A DNA stretch of 8,824 bases, taken from positions 1 to 8,824 of the forward strand of contig JADZBT010000026.1 of the NCBI GenBank assembly GCA_020851915.1, read 5' to 3'. Under the pieces are notes generated by a model. It had not been told where the DNA came from. It saw nothing but the letters and a program-made list of their open reading frames with translations, and did no database searches. Below are positions 1-5,097 of this stretch, one piece after another; the first letter of the stretch is position 1, and each line of letters begins with the position of its first letter. Position numbers and translations under genes: made by a program. The stretch is from Alphaproteobacteria bacterium. GTDB taxonomy: Bacteria > Pseudomonadota > Alphaproteobacteria > Rickettsiales > RI-342.

Positions 1-487
1 ATTCAAGGGTATTTGCGGTTTTGGAATAGCCCTGCACGTTACGCATGACGTATCCTCCGCCCGAAACTTTACTAGAGGGAATATGCGTACCGGTCACTAG
101 ATCTCCGCTGGTGAGTGCGCCGGTGTAGTTGCTGGGAATGATACCTGCCAGCCCCATTTGCTCCCACCCGCGTAATCCCTCTTTACCATCGGCTGACCAA
201 TTGCCGTCTGCATCGCCGTTACAAGTTCCCGTACCGCCTCCATCCGGGCATCCGGCGGAGTCCGTGCCCCAGAACTCCTCTGCGTTGGATACATCACCCG
301 GGAGGCCAAAATATTGCTGATGGAAAGTGTTGACCGCCATCTTGTACATCTGCATATCGGCCCCCACTGATTTCAGTTCAGAGCTTTTCAATATTATGCC
401 CCCACCCATTATCCCGCCTGCGAGGAGCCCAATGATAACGATAACAATGGCTAATTCTGTAAGCGTAAACCCTTGATGATAGCGCAT
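1..487 (-). CDS. Prepilin-type N-terminal cleavage/methylation protein (type IV pilin / pseudopilin-like), C-terminus cut by window edge
   Basis: Reading on the minus strand from ATG at 487, the frame is open for 162 codons to the window edge, so the C-terminus is missing. A strong Shine-Dalgarno (TAGGAGAAG, about 492-500) precedes the ATG and decides the start. The protein begins with a five-residue leader, then the prepilin-peptidase site G6|FTLTE with Glu at mature +5. A hydrophobic helix (about residues 12-33) follows; in this family it packs into the pilus or pseudopilus and anchors the subunit in the inner membrane before assembly. The globular part has the block YKMAVNTFHQQYFGLPGD (48-65), FWGT (72-75), Cys80 and Cys89, an Asp/Asn-Gly loop NGDADGNWS (90-98), and GLRGWEQMGL (104-113). 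It is a clear paralogue of the gene 15 bp upstream and probably co-transcribed with it. Whether it serves a type IV pilus, a type II secretion pseudopilus or a minor pilin role cannot be decided here. Confidence 0.88.
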   Translation of the reverse strand, partial: MRYHQGFTLTELAIVIVIIGLLAGGIMGGGIILKSSELKSVGADMQMYKMAVNTFHQQYFGLPGDVSNAEEFWGTDSAGCPDGGGTGTCNGDADGNWSADGKEGLRGWEQMGLAGIIPSNYTGALTSGDLVTGTHIPSSKVSGGGYVMRNVQGYSKTANTLE

Positions 488-502
488 CCGACTTCTCCTA
501 AA

Positions 503-1228
503 TCATAATTTGAATATCGAACGGCAACGGGCTGCTTCCTGTGTAGTATCGTACTCCATATTGGGGTAAGTGCCGCTATAGCAGCCGTCCGTTGTCCAAT
601 CGTCTTCGCCATACACTTCGCCGCTATCTGGGTATCCATCATCGGCTTTTTGATCAATGGCCATGGCGTCCGCTGGGGTCAATAACTCTGTTCCCGCCCA
701 ATTCGTGTCAAAAAACGTACCCAGTACAATACAGAGAATAGGCGGTAAACCAGTATCCTCTACTGTTTTATAAAGCAGAGTATACCCCCCGCCTTCCAGA
801 GCGGATTCTGGAATATTCGTGCCGATAACTCCTGTACCTCCCGGTGCGGTTCCAGAGTAATCTTCTGTAAGAATTTCTGAAAGCCCCAGCTGCTGCCATC
901 CTCTGTATCCCTCAATGATGCTGAACACGCCGTCGCCATTGCCGTTGCATCCGGTGGAATCGCTATTTACATCATTATTGGTGCATCCACCTGCTGTCCC
1001 CCAGAGGTCGAAAGCGGTATCGAAATCACCGGGCAGTGCGCCATATTTCTGCTCAAACGTGCGGATTGCCATCTTGTATCTATCTGCCTCAGTAACCACC
1101 TGCTGCAACTGCGAGGTATGCATGATATGGCTTCCACCCATGATCCCGGCGGCCAACAGCCCTATGATAACCATCACTATTGCAAGCTCTACAAGTGATA
1201 ATCCCTGTTCATTTTCTGTGATATGCAC
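503..1228 (-). CDS. Prepilin-type N-terminal cleavage/methylation protein (type IV pilin / pseudopilin-like)
   Basis: I place the start at GTG 1228 (241 aa). A purine-rich AGGGGG lies about six bases upstream, and this start gives a normal nine-residue leader ending in the prepilin-peptidase site G9|LSLVE, with Glu at mature +5. The frame is open further upstream to a TTG at 1306, but that would add 26 residues ahead of the leader and lacks a good ribosome site. Mature +1 is Leu rather than the usual Phe or Met. A hydrophobic helix spans about 15-32. The globular part has YKMAIRTFEQKYGALPGD (51-68), LWGT (75-78), Cys82/Cys94, and an EF-hand-like loop N95-G-N-G-D-G-V-F-S-I-I-E106, then GWQQLGL. 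The C-terminus carries Cys216 and Cys235, possibly a pilin-type D-region disulfide. It is first of at least two tandem paralogues; the next ribosome site starts just beyond its stop codon. Family assignment is firm; the exact machine it belongs to is unknown. Confidence 0.9.
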   Translation of the reverse strand: MHITENEQGLSLVELAIVMVIIGLLAAGIMGGSHIMHTSQLQQVVTEADRYKMAIRTFEQKYGALPGDFDTAFDLWGTAGGCTNNDVNSDSTGCNGNGDGVFSIIEGYRGWQQLGLSEILTEDYSGTAPGGTGVIGTNIPESALEGGGYTLLYKTVEDTGLPPILCIVLGTFFDTNWAGTELLTPADAMAIDQKADDGYPDSGEVYGEDDWTTDGCYSGTYPNMEYDTTQEAARCRSIFKL

Positions 1229-1374
1229 GGAAGTCCCCCTTATATACCCTGTCGGCGGTAGCATAGCGCCGCCGCTACCCTCGCTCAACATGAAAGACAC
1301 GCGCAAAATACCCTAGCCCCTTCGTGTTTTCCTCGCTATAAGGAGGGCAAACAACCACTTCGCAAGGATGACGT
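1229..1374. other. Divergent intergenic region between prepilin genes and lysine-catabolism genes
   Basis: This 146-bp spacer separates the minus-strand prepilins from the plus-strand dehydrogenase unit and must hold both promoters. A weak -10-like TATAAG lies at 1337-1342, without a convincing -35. A very strong Shine-Dalgarno-like AAGGAGGG at about 1340-1347 sits 27 bases ahead of the ATG at 1375, too far to serve it. Two overlapping inverted repeats lie at 1254-1279 (described separately). Confidence 0.4.
1254..1279 (-). repeat. Overlapping inverted repeats in the 5' leader of the prepilin gene
   Basis: GGTAGC (1257-1262) pairs with GCTACC (1274-1279) over an 11-base loop. The overlapping arms GGCGG (1254-1258) and CCGCC (1269-1273) form an alternative stem. 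The two stems are mutually exclusive. They lie 26-51 bases upstream of the GTG start on the transcribed leader. No U-tract follows, so this is not an ordinary intrinsic terminator. A regulatory role is only a possibility. Confidence 0.3.
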
Positions 1375-2475
1375 ATGAGCCAAAGAATCAATAATATTCT
1401 CGTGCTGGGCATGGGCAAGGTAGGATCGCTTGTGGCCACGCTCCTGAAGGAAAGCGGCTTCAATGTAATCGGCGTGGATCAACATCATCGCGATGACCTG
1501 TCCGTTAAAGTGCAGGCAGCGGATCTCTCTGATGTCGCAGGGCTGGCCGCGTTGATGAAAGGGAAAGAGGCGGTCGTATCCTGCCTTCCGTATCACCTCA
1601 ATCTGGGAGTGGTGGATGCGGCGTTCAAAGCCGGGGTGCATTATTTTGACCTGACGGAAGATGTGCCGACCACGAAAGCCATCCAGAAAATCGCAGATAA
1701 GGCAAAAGGCGTGATGGCTCCGCAGTGCGGTTTGGCGCCGGGATTTATCGGCATCGTCGGTGCGAACCTCGCCAAGCAGTTCCAGAAATTGCGTTGCATC
1801 GAGCTGCGCGTCGGGGCCTTGCCGCAGCATCCCAAGGGTTTGATGGGCTACGCGTTCAACTGGTCGCCGGACGGCGTGGTGAATGAGTACCTGAATGATT
1901 GCGAAGTGATCCAGGGCGGGAAACTGAAGACTATTCCCTCAATGCAGGAGCTGGAAACCATTGTCATCAACGGGCTGAAACTCGAAGCCTTTACGACTTC
2001 CGGCGGTTTGGGGACGATGTGCGAAACCTACGCAGGCAAAGTGTCTGAGCTGAATTACAAGACCATGCGCTATCCGGGACATTGCGAGCTGATGCGTTTC
2101 TTCTTCCATGAATTACTGATGCGCGATGACCGCAAGCTGGCGGGAGAGATACTCATCAACGCCAAGCCTCCGGTGAATGACGACGTGGTGTATGTGCATG
2201 CGGCAGTGGAGGGCAGGAAGAACGACCGCCTGTCACGCGAAGAATTTGTACGCGCGTACCCGCCGCTCACCATCGCCGGTCAGGAATGGCGGGCAATATC
2301 GTGGACCACGGCTGCTTCCATTGTTGCGGTAGTGGAGATGGTCAACAACGGTAAGCTGCCGTCCAAGGGTTTCATCAAGCAGGAAGAGATCGATCTCGAT
2401 GCGTTCCTGAGCACCCGCACGGGTGGGCTCTACAAGCAGTTCGAAACGGATCGGGATGTACGCCATGCGGCGTAA
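1375..2475 (+). CDS. Saccharopine dehydrogenase family enzyme (saccharopine dehydrogenase or lysine 6-dehydrogenase)
   Basis: This 366-aa NAD(P)-dependent oxidoreductase starts at ATG 1375, preceded at six bases by AAGGA. The N-terminus is a Rossmann fold with the dinucleotide motif G12-M-G-K-V-G17 after a short beta strand. Later motifs are CLPYHLN (residues 64-70), then GLAPGFIGIVG (119-129), and the C-terminal-domain blocks AFTTSGGLGTM and YKTMRYPGHCE. Both the motif order and the length fit bacterial lysine 6-dehydrogenases and the glutamate-forming saccharopine dehydrogenases of the same family. Either reaction yields 2-aminoadipate-6-semialdehyde (cyclising to piperideine-6-carboxylate), the substrate of the ALDH7 enzyme two genes downstream. 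No lysine-ketoglutarate reductase, which would make saccharopine, lies in the window, so the direct lysine-deaminating alternative stays open. A carboxynorspermidine synthase-type role is less likely given the neighbour. Cytoplasmic. It leads the unit and overlaps the lipoprotein gene by 11 bp. Confidence 0.9.
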   Translation: MSQRINNILVLGMGKVGSLVATLLKESGFNVIGVDQHHRDDLSVKVQAADLSDVAGLAALMKGKEAVVSCLPYHLNLGVVDAAFKAGVHYFDLTEDVPTTKAIQKIADKAKGVMAPQCGLAPGFIGIVGANLAKQFQKLRCIELRVGALPQHPKGLMGYAFNWSPDGVVNEYLNDCEVIQGGKLKTIPSMQELETIVINGLKLEAFTTSGGLGTMCETYAGKVSELNYKTMRYPGHCELMRFFFHELLMRDDRKLAGEILINAKPPVNDDVVYVHAAVEGRKNDRLSREEFVRAYPPLTIAGQEWRAISWTTAASIVAVVEMVNNGKLPSKGFIKQEEIDLDAFLSTRTGGLYKQFETDRDVRHAA

Positions 2476-2833
2476 CATCGCATTATCCGTAGCAATGCTC
2501 GGACTGCTTGCGGCCTGCGCGAAGCCGGAAGTGGTAGAGGTAAATCAGACCAAAGATGCAGCTCTGTCTTGTGAAGAGATACAGCAGGAACTTGCCATCG
2601 CCGACAGCTACCGCGCCAAGGCCGAAGCAGAGAACGGTGCGACCTTGACCAATTTCGGGGCAGGTTTGGCGCTTGGAATTCCTGCTATATTCACATTACA
2701 GAACATCGATAAGGCCGTGGATGCTGCAGAAGCGCGCAAGGCGCATCTACAGGGATTATCGCGGCAGCAGAATTGTCCGGAAGCTAACGGACAGATCTAT
2801 CGCGTAGCGCCAGCCGCAGAGGATGGCGAATAG
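2465..2833 (+). CDS. Small predicted lipoprotein
   Basis: The 122-aa product starts at ATG 2465, inside the end of the preceding gene. This start gives a standard lipoprotein signal: positive MRRN, a hydrophobic core, and the lipobox LLAAC with the lipidated Cys at residue 18. In-frame starts at 2456 and 2423 would lengthen the signal without need. The mature part has two further cysteines (36 and 104), a helix beginning CEEIQQELAIADSYRAKAE, a glycine- and alanine-rich hydrophobic stretch (about 63-78, NFGAGLALGIPAIFTL), then a charged helix AVDAAEARKAHLQGL. Residue 19 is Ala, not Asp, so outer-membrane sorting would be expected under the Lol rule known from enterobacteria. I recognise the architecture as that of small conserved hypothetical lipoproteins but know no function. 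It sits between two lysine-catabolic genes, 26 bp before the dehydrogenase, so it is co-transcribed but may be unrelated biochemically. Confidence 0.78.
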   Translation: MRRNIALSVAMLGLLAACAKPEVVEVNQTKDAALSCEEIQQELAIADSYRAKAEAENGATLTNFGAGLALGIPAIFTLQNIDKAVDAAEARKAHLQGLSRQQNCPEANGQIYRVAPAAEDGE

Positions 2834-2859
2834 AATAATTTATCTAAAGGGGAAAGCGT

Positions 2860-4428
2860 ATGTCTGAACTCAAGGCCGTAAAAACCCGTAAAAATGATCT
2901 GGCCACGGAAGTCCAGACATTGTTCAGCGCGTTGGGCGTATCGCTTTCGGCGCAGAAAGGCAACGACCTGACCGTGCGCTCTCCTTTGGATGGAAGCGTG
3001 CTTTCTTCCGTACGATTTCATACACCGAAAGAACTGGAAGCTGCTATCGCGGCGGCGCAGGATGCGTTCATCGCATGGCGCGATGTTCCTGCTCCCCGTC
3101 GCGGAGAGCTGGTTCGTCTGCTCGGCGAAGAACTGCGAGCGGTGAAAGAACCACTCAGCCAGCTCGTCACTATCGAGTGCGGAAAGATCATCGAGGAAGG
3201 TCGCGGAGAAGTGCAGGAGATGATCGACATCTGCGATTTTGCGGTCGGTCTGTCGCGCCAGCTGTACGGCCTCACCATCGCCTCGGAACGCCCCCAGCAC
3301 GTGATGCAGGAGAACTGGCTACCGCTCGGCGTGGTGGGCGTCATCAGTGCGTTCAATTTCCCCGTGGCAGTATGGGCATGGAATTTTGCGCTGGCGATAG
3401 TCTGCGGTGATCCGGTCATCTGGAAACCGTCGGAGAAGACCCCGCTCGCTGCACTCGCATGTCAGGCGATCTTCGAGCGCACTGCGAGCAGGTTTGAAAA
3501 ACAGACCGGTCAGAAATTACCTAAAGGATTATCCGCCGTCATCATCGGCGACCGCGCGATCGGGGAGCAGTTGGTGGATGACCGCCGCGTACCGCTCATC
3601 AGCGCCACCGGCAGCACCCGCATGGGCGCAGAGGTCGGCCCGCGTGTGGCGAAACGCTTCGGGCGCAGCCTGCTGGAATTAGGCGGAAACAACGCGATCA
3701 TCGTGACCCCCTCTGCGGATCTCGATGTCGCGCTGTCTTCGATACTCTTTGGCGCGGTAGGGACTGCCGGACAACGTTGCACGACCACACGTCGCCTGTT
3801 TGTGCATAAGAGCATTTACGATACGTTGTTTACCAAGCTAAAATCTGCGTATGAGGGCATCGGTAACACCAAGGTCGGCGACCCACTGACGCCGGGAACG
3901 CTTGTCGGCCCGCTGATCGACAAATCCTCCTTCGACCACATGCAGGAATCGCTCAAGCAGGCGAAAGCGCAGGGCGGAGAAGTATTCTTTGGCGAGCGCA
4001 CCCTGACTGGCGCGGGCGCGGATGCCTATTATGTGCGTCCGGCCATCGTCAGGATGCCGAAGCAGACCGATGTGGTGTGCCATGAGACCTTCGCTCCCAT
4101 TCTCTACGTCATGCCTTATACGGATATGAACGAGGTACTGGAGCTGCATAATGCCGTACCGCAAGGCTTATCGTCGGCCATCTTCACGACGGATATGCGC
4201 GAGGCGGAACTCTTCAAGCGCCGCAGTGATTGCGGAATCGCCAATGTGAATATCGGCACGAGCGGCGCGGAGATCGGTGGCGCGTTCGGCGGAGAAAAAG
4301 AAACGGGCGGCGGGCGCGAATCCGGCTCGGACTCCTGGAAGGTATATATGCGCCGTCAGACCAGTACATCCTACTACGGCACGGAAAAACCCGCGCTCGC
4401 ACAGGGTATCCGCTTTGGGGATGAGTGA
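2860..4428 (+). CDS. ALDH7 family aldehyde dehydrogenase (2-aminoadipate-6-semialdehyde dehydrogenase, antiquitin-like)
   Basis: The 522-aa enzyme starts at ATG 2860 behind a good ribosome site (AAAGGGGAAAG, 2846-2856). It has the whole aldehyde dehydrogenase set: oxyanion-hole Asn166 in SAFNFP, cofactor-binding WKPSEK (188-193), general base Glu273 in ELGGNNA, catalytic nucleophile Cys307 in VGTAGQRCTTTRRL, and Glu409 in ETFAPI. The combination ELGGNNA with GQRCTT(T/A)RRL is characteristic of family ALDH7 (human antiquitin). Those enzymes oxidise 2-aminoadipate-6-semialdehyde to 2-aminoadipate with NAD+. The Arg directly before the catalytic Cys matches the residue that binds the substrate carboxylate in ALDH7A1. 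Length is normal for the family. With the dehydrogenase upstream it forms a two-step lysine-to-aminoadipate module in the cytoplasm. The role is well supported by family and context; the exact substrate (aminoadipate semialdehyde versus a similar omega-aldehyde acid) is inferred. Confidence 0.95.
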   Translation: MSELKAVKTRKNDLATEVQTLFSALGVSLSAQKGNDLTVRSPLDGSVLSSVRFHTPKELEAAIAAAQDAFIAWRDVPAPRRGELVRLLGEELRAVKEPLSQLVTIECGKIIEEGRGEVQEMIDICDFAVGLSRQLYGLTIASERPQHVMQENWLPLGVVGVISAFNFPVAVWAWNFALAIVCGDPVIWKPSEKTPLAALACQAIFERTASRFEKQTGQKLPKGLSAVIIGDRAIGEQLVDDRRVPLISATGSTRMGAEVGPRVAKRFGRSLLELGGNNAIIVTPSADLDVALSSILFGAVGTAGQRCTTTRRLFVHKSIYDTLFTKLKSAYEGIGNTKVGDPLTPGTLVGPLIDKSSFDHMQESLKQAKAQGGEVFFGERTLTGAGADAYYVRPAIVRMPKQTDVVCHETFAPILYVMPYTDMNEVLELHNAVPQGLSSAIFTTDMREAELFKRRSDCGIANVNIGTSGAEIGGAFGGEKETGGGRESGSDSWKVYMRRQTSTSYYGTEKPALAQGIRFGDE

Positions 4429-4971
4429 TCAGCCGAATGCTTCGAGCAGCTCCGGGTTGTGAATTTTTTCCACCGGGCCGGGTTCTTTGGGCGGTGTTCT
4501 CTCGGACTTCAGGAGTCGTAGGTCGTTTTCGTAGGCGCGTTGGCAGGCGGCGGCCGTTGCGGCAGAATTGATGAAATCATAATAACGCTCAGTAAGCGTC
4601 GTGATGAGCATCGCAAGATCCTGATTCAGGAAGTCATTTTCTTTGATCCTCTCCATGAACGCGTCAGACACCGCTTCGACGGGAATGCTGACATTCCAGC
4701 GCGTTGCTTCGTAGCGCACGGTATCTTCTCCATACTGGCGTTCGGCGCTCCCGAACCGTACCCGATGCAAGGCATTTTTGGGGATCGCTCTGTTCAGCTC
4801 TCGCGCAAGTTCGCTTGCAAAGAATTCGCTATAAACGGGTAAGGTGTAAGCCTTATCCATGCTGTATTGGCCGATATATCTGAAGGGCAGGCGCGTCGCG
4901 TCGCCCAGCCGGCGCTCTTTCTCAAGCAGGGCCTTGGTATCCTCTACAATAGGTGGTATGTCTGGTTGCAT
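4429..4971 (-). CDS. Hypothetical soluble protein, no recognised family
   Basis: This 180-aa frame starts at ATG 4971 and ends exactly where the convergent dehydrogenase gene ends. The two stop codons abut as TGATCA with no spacer. It fills an otherwise empty interval, and its even, charged composition looks like a real protein. There is no signal peptide or membrane segment. The N-terminal third is charged and helical (IVEDTKALLEKERRLGD), and the middle is rich in Arg, Glu and aromatic residues. Residues about 100-155 look all-helical (SDAFMERIKEN, LAMLITTLTERYYDFINSAATAAACQRAYENDLRLL). The tail is Pro-rich (TPPKEPGPVEK). The ribosome site is weak, so the start is uncertain. It is divergent from the 818-aa gene and shares the 126-bp region holding the first conserved AT-rich box. 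I do not recognise it and assign no function. Confidence 0.75.
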   Translation of the reverse strand: MQPDIPPIVEDTKALLEKERRLGDATRLPFRYIGQYSMDKAYTLPVYSEFFASELARELNRAIPKNALHRVRFGSAERQYGEDTVRYEATRWNVSIPVEAVSDAFMERIKENDFLNQDLAMLITTLTERYYDFINSAATAAACQRAYENDLRLLKSERTPPKEPGPVEKIHNPELLEAFG

Positions 4972-5097
4972 ATGCCACTATATATCAGAATTCGCCCGAC
5001 AGTATCACAGAAACTAACGTAATGTCTTAACAAAATTGTAATATTAAGGGTCTATAACTGAGGTAGCGTTTGCATCTGAACAGGGGTCTCGCGCACC
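4972..5097. other. Divergent intergenic region upstream of the first large paralogue
   Basis: This 126-bp AT-rich spacer separates the minus-strand 180-aa gene from the 818-aa gene. It carries the conserved box at 5025-5045. TTAACA (5027-5032) could be a -35 and CTATAA (5052-5057) a -10, but their spacing of 19 is longer than usual. No terminator hairpin was seen. Confidence 0.4.
5025..5045 (+). promoter_or_regulatory. Conserved AT-rich box, copy 1 (near-palindrome; degenerate CtrA-like TTAA-N7-GTAA)
   Basis: A 21-base block matches the block at 7590-7610 at 19 of 21 positions, and each lies upstream of one of two paralogous genes. Its core is TTAA-CAAAATT-GTAA, one base from the alphaproteobacterial CtrA consensus TTAA-N7-TTAA. 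It also has inverted half-sites ACAA/TTGT. It ends 52 bases before the ATG at 5098 and lies about 54 bases upstream of the divergent gene at 4971, so it could act on either. Confidence 0.45.

Noticed and set aside
97..309. 70-aa frame on the minus strand within the first prepilin
   Set aside because: It is a different frame inside the prepilin coding sequence, which is open from 487 to the edge and carries the family motifs.
1229..1306. 26-residue N-terminal extension of the second prepilin from a TTG start
   Set aside because: It would put an odd Gly-rich stretch before the leader. The GTG at 1228 has a good ribosome site and yields a standard short prepilin leader.
1336..1830. 164-aa open frame on the minus strand
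   Set aside because: It is antisense to the saccharopine dehydrogenase family gene, whose motifs are certain.
2423..2464. Longer start of the lipoprotein
   Set aside because: Starting at 2465 gives a complete lipoprotein signal of 17 residues; the extension lies in the preceding gene and adds nothing typical of a signal peptide.
2797..3300. 167-aa open frame on the minus strand
   Set aside because: It is antisense to the well-supported ALDH7 gene.
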